A DNA stretch of 64,000 nt from Stenotrophomonas bentonitica (GCF_013185915.1 NZ_JAAZUH010000001.1:1240001-1304000); one strand, 5' to 3'; positions 26,259 to 35,242 are shown, numbered from the stretch's first letter. Notes: a model not told the origin generated them from the letters alone. A program made the numbers and translations.

Positions 26259-26287
26259 AGTATGCAAAGCTTGTCAGGCAATGACAA
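26259..26287 (-). promoter_or_regulatory. Sigma-70 promoter of the cold-shock gene
   Basis: On the minus strand: TTGTCA (26287-26282), a 17-nt spacer, then CATACT (26264-26259). It begins directly beyond the stop of the upstream phosphorylase gene. Confidence 0.65.
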
Positions 26288-27034
26288 TCACCCGCGTGCC
26301 AATTCGCCAATCAGTTCCGGCAATCCGGCGGAAGCCGCGTCAACATTGGCCAGTACTTCGGCCATCGTGATCTCGTCGCCATCGCCACAGCCGGCGGCCC
26401 AGTTCGCCACGATCGCCAGGCAGGCGTAGTCCAGCCCCAACTCCCTTGCCAGGCCTGCTTCGGGCATGCCGGTCATGCCGACCAGGTCGCAGCCATCGCG
26501 GCGCATCCGCGCGATTTCGGCATTGGTCTCCAGTCGCGGCCCCTGGGTGGCGCCGTAGCAGCCGCCGTCCTGCAGGCGCACGCCGGTGACCTTGGCCGCG
26601 GCCAGTACCTTGCTGCGCAGGATCGGGGTGTACGGGTGGCCAAAATCGACATGCAGCACTTCGCTGCCGGGCTCTTCGCTCAGCGTGGAGATCCGGCCCC
26701 AGGTGTAGTCGATCAGCTGGTCCGGGCAGGCCAGCACGCGCGGGCCGAAGTGCTCGGTGATGCCGCCCACGGTGTTGAGGGCGAGCACGCGGGTGGCACC
26801 GATCTGCTGCAACGCAGCAAGATTGGCCCGGTAGTTGATCTTGTGCGGCGGCAGCGAATGCCCTTCGCCGTGGCGGGCCAGGAAGGCCACGCGCTGGCCG
26901 AGCAGCGTACCGACCCGGATCGGGCCGGACGGCGTGCCATAGCGGGTTTCCACCGAATGGCTGCTCACATCATCGAGCTGGGCCAGCTTGTACACACCGG
27001 TGCCGCCGATCACGGCCAGGGCGATAGGTTCCAT
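26288..27034 (-). CDS. S-methyl-5-thioinosine phosphorylase (MTAP family)
   Basis: The 248-residue protein belongs to the purine nucleoside / methylthioadenosine phosphorylase family (IGGTGVYKL, RHGEGHSLPPHKINYRAN, TQGPRLETNAEI, MTGMPEAGLA). In the purine pocket, where MTA phosphorylases have a T-D-Y-D segment that reads adenine, this one has A-N-W-A (about 214-217). That change is expected for enzymes that take 6-oxopurines, as in Pseudomonas methylthioinosine phosphorylase. The product hypoxanthine would feed the adjacent hpt. It is the last gene of nagZ-hpt-mtip. The specificity is inferred and not certain. Confidence 0.82.
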   Translation of the reverse strand: MEPIALAVIGGTGVYKLAQLDDVSSHSVETRYGTPSGPIRVGTLLGQRVAFLARHGEGHSLPPHKINYRANLAALQQIGATRVLALNTVGGITEHFGPRVLACPDQLIDYTWGRISTLSEEPGSEVLHVDFGHPYTPILRSKVLAAAKVTGVRLQDGGCYGATQGPRLETNAEIARMRRDGCDLVGMTGMPEAGLARELGLDYACLAIVANWAAGCGDGDEITMAEVLANVDAASAGLPELIGELARG

Positions 27035-27043
27035 GGGCGCTGC

Positions 27044-27598
27044 TTATTCCTTCATCGCATAGATGGCCGGCACGCCGCGCAGGCCTTCGTTGACGTCCAT
27101 GCCGAAACCGAACACGTAGCGGTCCGGCAGTTCGACGCCGGCGTAGTCGGCCTTGACGTCCGGCAGCGCGCGGTCGTGCTTCTTCACCGTCAGCGCGGCG
27201 ATGCGCACGTCGGTAGCGCCCTGCTCCAGGCACCAGGTGCGCACGCCCTGCAGGGTGAAGCCTTCGTCCAGGATGTCGTCGACCAGCAGCACGCGGCGGC
27301 CGAACAGCGAGGTGGCCGGCTTGTGCTTCCAGACCAGCTCGCCGCCGGTCAGTTCACCGCGGTAGCGGGTGGCGTGCAGGTAGTCGAACTGCAGGTCCTG
27401 GCCACGTGCGCCCAGTTCCAGCGCGAGCTGGCCGGCGAACGGCAGCGCGCCGTGCATGATCGACAGGAACAGCGGGACCTCGCCCTTGTAGTCGGCCGCG
27501 ATGCCATCGGCGATGCTGGCGATGGCCGCATCGATGGTGGGACGGTCGACCAGCAGGTCGGCCTGGGCCAGGGCCTGGGAAATGGTGAGGTTGGGCAT
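27044..27598 (-). CDS. hpt: Hypoxanthine-guanine phosphoribosyltransferase
   Basis: The 184-residue protein contains the PRPP-binding signature VLLVDDILDEGFTL (about 100-113), plus the early SIMHGAL loop and the late VFGFGMDVNE segment of purine PRTases. It converts hypoxanthine or guanine plus PRPP to IMP or GMP. Its ATG shares one base with the nagZ stop (TGATG arrangement), and the phosphorylase gene starts 9 nt after its end, so the three are one operon. Coupling to a thioinosine phosphorylase makes hypoxanthine the likely main substrate. Confidence 0.9.
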   Translation of the reverse strand: MPNLTISQALAQADLLVDRPTIDAAIASIADGIAADYKGEVPLFLSIMHGALPFAGQLALELGARGQDLQFDYLHATRYRGELTGGELVWKHKPATSLFGRRVLLVDDILDEGFTLQGVRTWCLEQGATDVRIAALTVKKHDRALPDVKADYAGVELPDRYVFGFGMDVNEGLRGVPAIYAMKE

Positions 27599-28605
27599 CA
27601 GACGGTTCTTCCAAGGGATTCGAGCAAACGGGTTTGGGTGCTGCCGTGGCGGGTGTCGGCCAGCAGGCCGTCCCAGCCAAGCCCGCCGCGGCCGATCAGG
27701 CCCAGCAGCGCAGCGGTATTGAGGGTGCGGCCCTGCACGGCCTGCAGTGCGTCGTCGACCAGCTCGGGGTGGCAGACCAGCACCACGTCGCAGCCGGCGT
27801 CCAGGTGCGCATGCACGCGCGCCGGCACGCCACCGGCGCTGTGCGAGGCGGCCATGCCGATGTCATCGGAGAACACCACGCCGCGGAAGCCCATCTCCTC
27901 GCGCAGGATCTGCTGGATCCAGCGCGGCGAGTAGCCGGCCGGTTCCGGCGCGACCTGCGGGTAGATCACGTGCGCCATCATCACCGCGTCGGCACCGGCG
28001 GCAATGCCGGCGGCAAACGGGACCAGGTCCTGCGCGCGCAGTTCGTCCAGCGCGCGCGGGTCGATCGCAGTGTCTACGTGGGTGTCTTCCAGCACGGTGC
28101 CGTGGCCGGGGAAATGCTTGAGGGTGGCGCCCATGCCGACCGCGTGCATGCCGCGCACGTAGGCGGCGGTGAACGCGGCGACCACCTGCGGGTCTTCATC
28201 GAAGGCGCGGTTGCCGATGGCGCGGTTGCCGCGGCCCAGGTCGACCACCGGGGCGAAACTCAGGTCAACGCCGCTGGCGCGCACTTCGCTGGCCATCAGC
28301 CAGGCGTGCTGCTCGGCCAGGGCCAGTGCCTGCTCCGGGTCGCGTGCGTACAGCGCGCCGATCTCCTGCAGCGGCGGCAGGGCGCTGAAGCCTTCGCGGA
28401 AGCGCTGCACGCGGCCGCCTTCCTGGTCCACGCAGATCAGCTGCGGGCGCGGTGCGGCGGCGCGGATGGCCGCGGTGAGCTCGCCGACCTGCTGGCGCGA
28501 ATCGAAGTTGCGCTTGAACAGGACCACCCCGGCCACGGCATCGTGCTGCAGCCAGTCGCGTTCCTGGGCGGTCAGTTCAGTGCCGGCAACGCCGATCAGA
28601 AGCAT
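27598..28605 (-). CDS. nagZ: Beta-N-acetylhexosaminidase (GH3)
   Basis: From ATG 28605, preceded by GGAGAT, the 335-residue protein has the NagZ motifs: VDQEGGRVQRF, the KHFPGHG loop (about 159-165) with the catalytic histidine, and the nucleophile region SDDIGM (about 243-248). The enzyme removes GlcNAc from anhydromuropeptides in the cytoplasm during cell wall recycling, and its product induces AmpC-type beta-lactamases in many Gram-negatives. It opens the nagZ-hpt-phosphorylase operon. Confidence 0.93.
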   Translation of the reverse strand: MLLIGVAGTELTAQERDWLQHDAVAGVVLFKRNFDSRQQVGELTAAIRAAAPRPQLICVDQEGGRVQRFREGFSALPPLQEIGALYARDPEQALALAEQHAWLMASEVRASGVDLSFAPVVDLGRGNRAIGNRAFDEDPQVVAAFTAAYVRGMHAVGMGATLKHFPGHGTVLEDTHVDTAIDPRALDELRAQDLVPFAAGIAAGADAVMMAHVIYPQVAPEPAGYSPRWIQQILREEMGFRGVVFSDDIGMAASHSAGGVPARVHAHLDAGCDVVLVCHPELVDDALQAVQGRTLNTAALLGLIGRGGLGWDGLLADTRHGSTQTRLLESLGRTV

Positions 28606-28668
28606 GGGTGGATCTCCAGTACGGGGCGCCGCGATGGCGCACTGCGGCATTGTCGCATGATGTGCGCA

Positions 28669-28741
28669 AGCCACGCAGGGCGTGGCTCTACCGGCATTCG
28701 TACGGATTGATGGCCCGGGTAGAGCCACGACCTGCGTGGCT
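28669..28741. repeat. Head-to-head pair of GTAG-type REP palindromes
   Basis: Two 24-bp palindromes face each other (28669-28692 ending CTACC, and 28718-28741 starting GGTAG), separated by 25 nt. The arms differ at one position (GGGCG against GACCT region). They lie between nagZ and the CYTH gene. Confidence 0.75.
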
Positions 28742-28756
28742 GCGCTGCCACGGGGA

Positions 28757-29242
28757 TCACCAACGGCTGTACGGCTTGGCGGCCAATGCCAGGTTGTAAT
28801 ACCGCACCTGGTCGGTGACCTCTTCCCCGATCCATTCAGGCAGGTCGATGGCCTGGTCGGCCGACGCCAGCTCCACTTCGGCCACCACCAGCCCGGCGTT
28901 GTCGCCCAGGAATTCGTCCACTTCCCAGAGCAGGCCGCCGTGGTCGACCAGGTGCCGGCGCTTGTCGATCAGGCCGCCCACGCACAGCGCCAGCAGGGCG
29001 CGCGCGTCCTCGACCGGGATCGGGTAGTCGAACTCCTGCCGGGTGTGGCCGATCTCGCGCGACTTCATGTTCAGGAACGCCTGGTCGCCCTGGATGCGCA
29101 CGCGCACCGAGGCCTTCTGGGCGCCGCTGTCGATCGAGGCGGTGTCGTTGAGGTAGCCCTGCGCCATCGGGATCACCGCATGCGCGGCGGCCCGCCAGGC
29201 ATCACTGGTCACAAGGTACTTGCGCTCGATCTCGACGCCCAT
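28757..29242 (-). CDS. CYTH-domain protein (triphosphatase-like)
   Basis: The 161-residue protein starts with the signature EIERKYLV (ExExK, residues 4-11) that binds triphosphate and metal in the CYTH / triphosphate tunnel family, followed by charged strands (VRVRI, RRHLV, EVDEFLG, AEVEL). Bacterial single-domain members often hydrolyse inorganic triphosphate, although some are adenylate cyclases of class IV (CyaB). It starts 1 nt after the rlmD stop and is cotranscribed with it. The physiological substrate is not determinable here. Confidence 0.85.
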   Translation of the reverse strand: MGVEIERKYLVTSDAWRAAAHAVIPMAQGYLNDTASIDSGAQKASVRVRIQGDQAFLNMKSREIGHTRQEFDYPIPVEDARALLALCVGGLIDKRRHLVDHGGLLWEVDEFLGDNAGLVVAEVELASADQAIDLPEWIGEEVTDQVRYYNLALAAKPYSRW

Positions 29243-29243
29243 C

Positions 29244-30578
29244 TCAACGCTTCTCGAACACGGCGATGCTTTCCACGTGCGCGGTGTGCGGGAACATGTC
29301 CATCGCGCCGGCCGAGACCAGGGTGAAGCCCTGCTCGTTGACCAGGTAGCCGGCATCGCGGGCCAGCGAGCCCGGGTGGCAGCTGACGTAGACGATGCGC
29401 TTGAACTGCTTGAGCGGCAGCTGCTGCAGCACTTCGATCGCGCCCGAACGCGGCGGGTCCAGCAGCAGCTTGTCGAAGCCCTGGCGCATCCACGGGGTCT
29501 GGCGCTGGTCCTGGGTCAGGTCGGCGGCGAAGAACTGCGCGTTGTCCAGGCCGTTGCGCGCGGCATTCTCCTTCGCACGCGCCACCAGCCCGGCCTCGCC
29601 TTCCACGCCGACCACTTCGCGCACGGTGCGCGCCAGCGGCAGGGTGAAGTTGCCCAGGCCGCAGAACAGGTCGAGCACGCGCTCGTCCGGACCAGCGTCG
29701 AGCAGTTCCAGCGCCAGCGCGATCATCTTCTCGTTGAGCTTGGCGTTGACCTGGATGAAGTCCAGCGGCCGGAACGCCAGCTCCACGTTCCACGGGGCCA
29801 GCCGGAACGACAGCGGGACCTCGCCCGGCAGCAGCGGGTGCACCGATTCCACGCCGCCCGGCTGCAGGAAGATCGCAAAGCCATGCTCTGCCCCGAAGCC
29901 GGCCCACGCGGCCTTGTCGGCGTCGCTGAGCGGCTGCATGTGGCGGATGGTGAGGACGATCGCGTCATCACCGGCGATGAATTCGACCTGCGGGATATCG
30001 CGCTTGCCATCCAGGGTTTCGATGAACGCCGACAGCGCCGCGACCTTCAGCCCGATCTCCGGGATGACGGTCAGGCACTGGGTCAGGTCGGCCACGAAGC
30101 GCGGGTCCTGCTCTCGGAAGCCGACCAGGGTCTTGTCCTTCTTTTCGACCCGGCGCACCGAGAAGCGGCCCTTGCGACGGTAGCCCCAGCTCTCGCCGAC
30201 CAGCGCCGGCAACACCGTGCCGGGGGTGACATGGCCGATGCGGGTCAGGTTGTCCAGCAGCACGCGCTGCTTGGCCACGATCTGCTGGTCTTCGTCCAGG
30301 TGCTGCAGCACGCAGCCGGCGCAGACGCCGAAGTGCGGGCAGCGCGGGGTCACGCGCTGCGGCGAGGCCTGCAGCACCTCCACGGTGCGCGCCTCATCGA
30401 AATGGCGGTTGCGGGCGGTCGGTTCGGCACGTACCACCTCGCCCGGCAGCGCGCCGGAAATGAAGGTGACCTTGCCACCCTCGCCTTCACGGCGGGCGAC
30501 GCCACGGCCGTCATGGCTGAGGTCGAGGATGTCGGTCTGGAACGGGGTACGGTCGAGTCGGGAGCGGGATCGGGCCAC
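29244..30578 (-). CDS. rlmD: 23S rRNA (uracil-1939-C5)-methyltransferase
   Basis: The start is GTG 30578 (VARSRSRLDRTPF), giving 444 residues, the usual RlmD size. It has an N-terminal TRAM-like domain, the iron-sulfur cysteines CPHFGVCAGC (about 78-87), the SAM-binding VLDLFCGLGNFTL, DPPRSGA, and the catalytic cysteine in VYVSCHPGSL. It methylates U1939 in 23S rRNA. It is followed immediately by the CYTH gene. The upstream gap to the divergent receiver-Hpt gene carries a promoter for the latter. Confidence 0.93.
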   Translation of the reverse strand: MARSRSRLDRTPFQTDILDLSHDGRGVARREGEGGKVTFISGALPGEVVRAEPTARNRHFDEARTVEVLQASPQRVTPRCPHFGVCAGCVLQHLDEDQQIVAKQRVLLDNLTRIGHVTPGTVLPALVGESWGYRRKGRFSVRRVEKKDKTLVGFREQDPRFVADLTQCLTVIPEIGLKVAALSAFIETLDGKRDIPQVEFIAGDDAIVLTIRHMQPLSDADKAAWAGFGAEHGFAIFLQPGGVESVHPLLPGEVPLSFRLAPWNVELAFRPLDFIQVNAKLNEKMIALALELLDAGPDERVLDLFCGLGNFTLPLARTVREVVGVEGEAGLVARAKENAARNGLDNAQFFAADLTQDQRQTPWMRQGFDKLLLDPPRSGAIEVLQQLPLKQFKRIVYVSCHPGSLARDAGYLVNEQGFTLVSAGAMDMFPHTAHVESIAVFEKR

Positions 30579-30657
30579 GTGGCAACAGGCTGCGGGCAAA
30601 AAGGGTGCGTATTGTCGCAGATACGCGGCGTGGCCTGCCGCGTTCAGGCTGCAGGGC

Positions 30658-30685
30658 TTGCAGGGCGCCATATCGTGTTTAATAT
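30658..30685 (+). promoter_or_regulatory. Candidate promoter of the receiver-Hpt gene
   Basis: TTGCAG (30658-30663), a 16-nt spacer and TAATAT (30680-30685), followed by a short leader with GGAGG (30701-30705) 8 nt before the ATG. Confidence 0.45.
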
Positions 30686-30713
30686 GCGCATAGCTGACAT
30701 GGAGGCAGCCCCA

Positions 30714-31439
30714 ATGCAGATGACCCCGAGGGTTCCCATGCCCCGATTCCTGCTCGTCGAGGACGACACCATCAGTCGCGGCTTTTTCCGGGCCGCGCTG
30801 GAAACCCTGCCGGCCCAGGTCGAGACCGCCGATTCGCTGGCCTCCGCGCTGGAGCGCGGGCGCGGCAGCGAGCACGATCTGTGGCTGATCGACGTGAACC
30901 TGCCCGACGGCAATGGCAGCGAGCTGCTCAAGGCCCTGCGCCAGTCCCATCCCGAGACCCCGGCGCTGGCCCACACGGCCGATGGCGACACCAGCATCCA
31001 TGCGCGCCTGCGCGATGCCGGGTTCAGCGAAACCCTGGTCAAGCCGCTGAGCCGCGAACAGCTGCTGCAGGCGGTGCGCCGGGCGCTGGTCAACAGCCCC
31101 GGCCACACGGCCCCGACCGCGCCCGGCGATGCCCCGGGCGAACGTGAAGACTGGGACGAGATCACCGCGCTGGCCGCCCTGAATGGGCAGCGCAACCACC
31201 TGAACGCCCTGCGCGAACTGTTCCTGGCCGAGCTGCCCGGGGTCCGCGACGCAGTGGCCCAGGCGGTCCAGCAGCACGATGTGCGGACCTTGCAAGGCCA
31301 GCTGCACCGCCTGCAGGCGAGTTGCGGGTTCGTCGGCGCCGCCCGCCTGGGCCGCGCGGTGCGGCAGCTGCACCAGGCGCCCGAATCCAATGGCGCCCAT
31401 ACGCAATTCAAAGCGGCGGTCGATTCCCTGTTGCATTAG
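30714..31439 (+). CDS. Response regulator receiver fused to an Hpt domain
   Basis: The start at ATG 30714 is set by GGAGG 8 nt upstream. The 241-residue protein has a receiver domain (about 10-125: LLVEDD acid pocket, phospho-Asp in LIDVNLPDG, Lys in LVKPLS) joined by a Pro/Ala linker to an Hpt domain (about 150-235) with the phospho-His in LHRLQASCGFVGAARL. It lacks kinase and DNA-binding domains, so it must be an intermediate in a phosphorelay whose kinase is elsewhere. No partner is beside it. Confidence 0.85.
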   Translation: MQMTPRVPMPRFLLVEDDTISRGFFRAALETLPAQVETADSLASALERGRGSEHDLWLIDVNLPDGNGSELLKALRQSHPETPALAHTADGDTSIHARLRDAGFSETLVKPLSREQLLQAVRRALVNSPGHTAPTAPGDAPGEREDWDEITALAALNGQRNHLNALRELFLAELPGVRDAVAQAVQQHDVRTLQGQLHRLQASCGFVGAARLGRAVRQLHQAPESNGAHTQFKAAVDSLLH

Positions 31440-31693
31440 GCGAACAGCGGACACGCATGGCGTGTCCCTACGCGGCGCGTGCATCCACCATCAACGTTCA
31501 ACGGCCGACGCGTGCAACCCACCGTCAACGTTCGACGGCCGACGCGCGACCGGCGGCAACGTTCGACCCCAATCCCGAGCGACCAAGGGTCGTAGTGACA
31601 CGCCATGCGTGTCAAAGCCATGATCCTGCGCACGTAACTCCCTGCGTCGCCTCGCGCGGTGTCGAACGATGCGCAGCCACGCAGGGCGTGGCT
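31440..31693. repeat. Repeat-rich intergenic region: GTAG palindromes and 34-bp direct repeat
   Basis: No gene lies here. It holds a head-to-head pair of GTAG palindromes of the ACACGCCATGCGTGT stem type (31449-31471 minus, 31592-31614 plus), a direct repeat with a 34-bp period (TCAACGTTCRACGGCCGACG.., 31491-31512 and 31525-31546, with a partial third copy at 31556-31567), a 16-bp fragment (31622-31637) that matches the inverted-repeat element at 9 kb, and the start of another palindrome. Confidence 0.7.
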
Positions 31694-31698
31694 CTACC
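31674..31698 (-). repeat. GTAG palindrome overlapping the recO stop codon
   Basis: A 25-bp palindrome of the CCACGCCCTGCGTGG stem type. Its GTAG head supplies the TAG stop of recO (31696-31694), so the repeat is fused to the gene end. Confidence 0.75.
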
Positions 31699-32410
31699 GG
31701 CGTAGGTCCTCGAGCATTTCCCAGGACTTCAGACCACGTCCGCCGAGGTGGTGCAGCAGCACCGCGCGCATGCCACGGCGCAGGCTGGCAAGGTCGTCGG
31801 TGCCCGGCATTTCGTCTTCGGCCAGCGCCAGCAGCGCGCTACCGGTCGCGGTACCCCGGCGCGGATCCGTACCCCGCTCGCTCAACAACCGTCGCGGACC
31901 CTCCAGCGGGTCCAGCTCGTAGCGGGCCGCCGGGTCGATCGGTTCGCCATCGCTGCCGTGGCTGAGGTCAAAACCAAACCCCAGGGCCTCCAACAGATCG
32001 CGCTCGAAACGACGCAGGGTCCAGGCCAGGGGCTCCCCGGCGCCGAGTCGCTGTCGCATCTGGCCGTAATACGCGTACAACTCCGGCAGCGGGTCCTGGC
32101 GGGGGGCCAGCCGCATCACCAGCTCGTTGACGTAGAAGCCGGCCAGCATCGCATCGCCGCTCAATCGCGGCGCTGCGTCGAGCGCTTCGGCGCCCCGCAA
32201 CTGGGCCAGTTCGCCCCGTTGCACGGCGCTGAAGCGGATCCATTGCAGGGGCTGCAGCGCGGCGCGCAGCGCCTGGCTGCGCGGGCTGCTGACGCCCCGC
32301 GCCAGCACCCCGATCCGCCCGTGCTGCTCAGTGAGCATCTCGACCAGCAGGCTGGTCTCCCGCCAGGAGCGGGCGTGCAGCACGAACGCCGGTTCGTCTT
32401 CGATGCGCAT
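31694..32410 (-). CDS. recO: DNA repair protein RecO
   Basis: The 238-residue protein shows the RecO N-terminal OB fold ([25 protein letters not shown]-like ARGVSSP) and the C-terminal helical part ([15 protein letters not shown]). RecO loads RecA on SSB-coated DNA with RecR in gap repair. The zinc cysteines of some RecO proteins are absent. It follows era in the classic rnc-era-recO order with a 33-nt gap, and a GTAG repeat forms its stop codon. Confidence 0.93.
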   Translation of the reverse strand: MRIEDEPAFVLHARSWRETSLLVEMLTEQHGRIGVLARGVSSPRSQALRAALQPLQWIRFSAVQRGELAQLRGAEALDAAPRLSGDAMLAGFYVNELVMRLAPRQDPLPELYAYYGQMRQRLGAGEPLAWTLRRFERDLLEALGFGFDLSHGSDGEPIDPAARYELDPLEGPRRLLSERGTDPRRGTATGSALLALAEDEMPGTDDLASLRRGMRAVLLHHLGGRGLKSWEMLEDLRR

Positions 32411-32443
32411 GGCCAGGGGCGTGGCGAGGCAACCCTGCCGGGT

Positions 32444-33340
32444 TTACTCGTAGCCGAACGCCTTCAGCGCGGCTTCGTCGTCCGACCAGCCTTCACGCAC
32501 GCGCACCCAGGTCTCCAGGAAGACCTTGGCGCCGAACAGGCGCTCCATCTGCAGGCGCGACTTGGCGCCGATCTCCTTCAGGCGGGTACCGGCCTTGCCG
32601 ATCACGATCGCCTTCTGGCCTTCGCGCTCGACCCAGATCACCGCACCGATGCGCAGCAGGTTGCCGTCTTCGACAAAGCGCTCGATCTCCACCGTGGTCG
32701 CATACGGCAGCTCTTCGCCCAGCTGGCGCATCAGCTGCTCGCGGACCAGTTCGCCAGCCAGGAAGCGCTGGCTGCGGTCGGTGATTTCGTCCTCGCCGAA
32801 CATCGGCGGCGCTTCGGGCACCAGCTTGAGCAGGTCGCGCACCAGCGCTTCCAGCCCGTTGCGCTTCTGCGCGGAAATCGGGTGCACTGCGGCGAAGGTG
32901 CGGCCTTCGGTGACCTGCTGCAGGAACGGCAGCAGCGCGCCCTTGTCCTTCAGCCGGTCGACCTTGTTGACCACCAGCACCACCGGAATCCCGGCGTCGC
33001 TGAGCACGTTGAAGGCCAGGGTGTCTTCCTCGTCCCAGCGGCCGGCTTCGATCACCAGCATGCCGGCGTCCACGCCCTCGAGCGAGCCGCGCGCGGCGCG
33101 GTTCATCACCCGGTTCATGGCGCGCTTCTGCGCGCGGTGCAGGCCGGGGGTGTCGACCAGGACCAGCTGCCCTTCCGGATAGCTGGCAATGCCGAGCAGC
33201 CGGTGCCGCGTGGTCTGCGGCCGGTTGGACACGATGCTGACCTTGGCGCCGACCAGGGCGTTGGTCAGGGTCGACTTGCCGACGTTGGGACGGCCGATGA
33301 CGGCCACGCTGCCGCAATGATGGGGGTTTGCTTCGCTCAC
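32444..33340 (-). CDS. era: GTPase Era
   Basis: The start is GTG 33340, overlapping the rnc stop (GTGA); 298 residues. The GTPase domain has G1 GRPNVGKST (16-24), G3 DTPG and G4 NKVD, followed by a C-terminal KH RNA-binding domain (about 210-290, [13 protein letters not shown]). Era binds the 3-prime end of 16S rRNA and assists 30S assembly. The order rnc-era-recO is conserved across gamma-proteobacteria. Confidence 0.95.
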   Translation of the reverse strand: MSEANPHHCGSVAVIGRPNVGKSTLTNALVGAKVSIVSNRPQTTRHRLLGIASYPEGQLVLVDTPGLHRAQKRAMNRVMNRAARGSLEGVDAGMLVIEAGRWDEEDTLAFNVLSDAGIPVVLVVNKVDRLKDKGALLPFLQQVTEGRTFAAVHPISAQKRNGLEALVRDLLKLVPEAPPMFGEDEITDRSQRFLAGELVREQLMRQLGEELPYATTVEIERFVEDGNLLRIGAVIWVEREGQKAIVIGKAGTRLKEIGAKSRLQMERLFGAKVFLETWVRVREGWSDDEAALKAFGYE

Positions 33341-34017
33341 TTGGAATCCAGTTGCTCGAGGGCGGCGGCGGCCGCCTGTTGTTCGGCCAGCCGTCGCGAG
33401 GCACCTTCGCCTTCGGTGCTGACAGCGGGATCGGCTACGCCGCAGCGCACCCGGAAAGTCTTGGCATGATCGTCGCCCGATTCTGACACCAATTCGTACA
33501 GCGGCAGTGCCTTCTGTCGGCCCTGCAGCCATTCCTGCAGGCGGGTCTTGGGGTCTTTCTCGGGCTTGCCGGTGGCCGGCAGCGCCTCCATGGAGGGGCC
33601 GAACCAGGGCAGTACCACCGCCTGGCAGGCCAGGAAGCCGGCGTCCAGGTAGATGGCGGCGACCACCGCTTCCAGCGCGTCGGCCAGGATCGAGTCGCGG
33701 CGGTGGCCGCCGGACTTCATTTCGCCCGGCCCCAGGGTCAGGCGCTCGCCCAGTTCCAGGGTGCGGGCAATCACCGCCAGCGCGCCTTCGCGCACCAGTT
33801 CGGCGCGGGCCCGGGTCAGGGCCCCTTCGTCGGCCTTGGGCCAGCGCTGGTACAGCGCGTGGGCCACCATCATGTTGACGATGCTGTCGCCGAGGAATTC
33901 CAACCGTTCGTTGTTGGGGGTTCCGGCGCTGCGATGCGTCAGGGCCTGCTGCAGCAGGCCCGGATCGGAGAAGACGTGACCGATGCGGTCACCACGTTGA
34001 AAAGTGTTAGTCGGCAC
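33337..34017 (-). CDS. rnc: Ribonuclease III
   Basis: The 226-residue protein has the RNase III signature [13 protein letters not shown] with E40 and D44, a second acidic cluster ([18 protein letters not shown]) and a C-terminal double-stranded RNA-binding domain (about 155-224). It processes rRNA precursors and structured mRNAs. It overlaps era by 4 nt and the DUF4845 gene by 11 nt, so the block is tightly coupled. Confidence 0.95.
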   Translation of the reverse strand: MPTNTFQRGDRIGHVFSDPGLLQQALTHRSAGTPNNERLEFLGDSIVNMMVAHALYQRWPKADEGALTRARAELVREGALAVIARTLELGERLTLGPGEMKSGGHRRDSILADALEAVVAAIYLDAGFLACQAVVLPWFGPSMEALPATGKPEKDPKTRLQEWLQGRQKALPLYELVSESGDDHAKTFRVRCGVADPAVSTEGEGASRRLAEQQAAAAALEQLDSK

Positions 34018-34390
34018 CGCTGAGGGTCAGTTCCTGGTGTGCTTCGAATTTTCCAACCACGTCGAGGTTGCCGATCATCGGGCGACGCACTTCGTAGTTG
34101 ACCTTCATGTTCCAACCACCGCTGACCCGTTCGAACTTCACGTTGGACGGCTTCACGTTGTCGGAGTAATTGATGTACAGGCGGCGGAAGAACATCTCCT
34201 GCACCTGGCCCGGCTCCTTGTTGGCAACGCCCGGTTCCTGCGCGACGCCCTTCAGCGCGCTCTTCACTGCGTAAAACTCGGAGTACATCGGGAACAGCTT
34301 CATGCCGATGTACAGCCCGAACCCCACCACTGCCAGCACGACCAGGAACGAGGTCAGGGTCATGCCACGCTGCGTCTTCATCATCTTCAT
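34007..34390 (-). CDS. DUF4845-family membrane protein
   Basis: The 127-residue protein begins with a short basic segment and [24 protein letters not shown] (about 7-30), which looks like a pilin-type N-terminus followed by one transmembrane helix, then a periplasmic domain. DUF4845 proteins lie between lepB and rnc in many gamma- and beta-proteobacteria; their role is unknown. GGGAG precedes the ATG. Its end overlaps the rnc start. Confidence 0.85.
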   Translation of the reverse strand: MKMMKTQRGMTLTSFLVVLAVVGFGLYIGMKLFPMYSEFYAVKSALKGVAQEPGVANKEPGQVQEMFFRRLYINYSDNVKPSNVKFERVSGGWNMKVNYEVRRPMIGNLDVVGKFEAHQELTLSGAD

Positions 34391-34423
34391 TGCGATCTCC
34401 CCAGATGCGCTTGTGTGAGTGGA

Positions 34424-35218
34424 TCAGTTGATGCCGGTGCCGATCCGGGACGGTTCGAAGCCGTCCTTGCAGAACCAGCCCGAGCAGTTCAGCCAGATCA
34501 GGAAGGCCTTGCCGCGGAGATTCTCTTCCGGCAGCAGGCCCCAGAACCGGCCATCGTCACTGTTGTCGCGGTTGTCGCCCATCACCAGGTACTTGCCCGC
34601 CGGCACGGTCCACTGGCCCTCGCCCCGCGGGTAATCGGTCTCCAGGATGGTATGGGTGCGGCCCGGCAGGTGCTCCACCAGCAGCGAGGCGCCCTCCCCC
34701 TGGCCACGGTGCCCAGCATACAACCCCTTGTTCTCGTACTTCAGGGGGGTGCCGTTGAGGATCACCTGGTCGCCCTGGAAGGCGATCTCGTCACCCGGCA
34801 CGCCGATGACGCGCTTGATGAAGTTCTCGCCCTTGTTCGGGTCGTTGTCCGAATGGCCCGGGAAGTGGAACACCACCACGTCGCCGCGTGCCGGTTCACC
34901 GATCGGCACCACCTTGGCGTTGTTCAGCGGCAGGCGCAGGCCGTAGGCGAACTTGTTGACCAGGATGAAGTCGCCGATGAGCAGGTTGGGCATCATCGAG
35001 CTGGACGGGATCTTGTACGGCTCTGCGATGAAACTGCGCACGATCAGCACGATCGCCAGCACCGGGAAGAATGCCCGGGAGTAGTCGACCAGCACCGGCT
35101 CGCTGTCGAGCAGGCCGGCCCGCTGGGCGCGGCGCTTTGCGAAGTACAGCTTGTCGGCGAGCAGGATCAGGCCCGACGCCAGGGTCAGTACGACCAGCAG
35201 GATCTCAAACAGTTTCAT
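34424..35218 (-). CDS. lepB: Signal peptidase I
   Basis: The 264-residue protein has two N-terminal hydrophobic segments (about 3-22 and 50-65) and the catalytic dyad S74 (PSSSMMP) and K136 (FIKRVIG VPGD box), with the GDNRDNSDDGRFWG motif near the C-terminus. It cleaves signal peptides on the periplasmic side of the inner membrane. The order lepA-lepB-DUF4845-rnc is the usual one, with a 24-nt gap from lepA. Confidence 0.95.
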   Translation of the reverse strand: MKLFEILLVVLTLASGLILLADKLYFAKRRAQRAGLLDSEPVLVDYSRAFFPVLAIVLIVRSFIAEPYKIPSSSMMPNLLIGDFILVNKFAYGLRLPLNNAKVVPIGEPARGDVVVFHFPGHSDNDPNKGENFIKRVIGVPGDEIAFQGDQVILNGTPLKYENKGLYAGHRGQGEGASLLVEHLPGRTHTILETDYPRGEGQWTVPAGKYLVMGDNRDNSDDGRFWGLLPEENLRGKAFLIWLNCSGWFCKDGFEPSRIGTGIN

Positions 35219-35242
35219 GCAGTGTCCTTGGGAACGGGGGCC

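Noticed and set aside
31440..31693. Considered as a small CRISPR array because of repeated units
   Set aside because: Only two full units with a 34-bp period and 12-bp gaps are present, with no cas genes; REP palindromes explain most of the structure.
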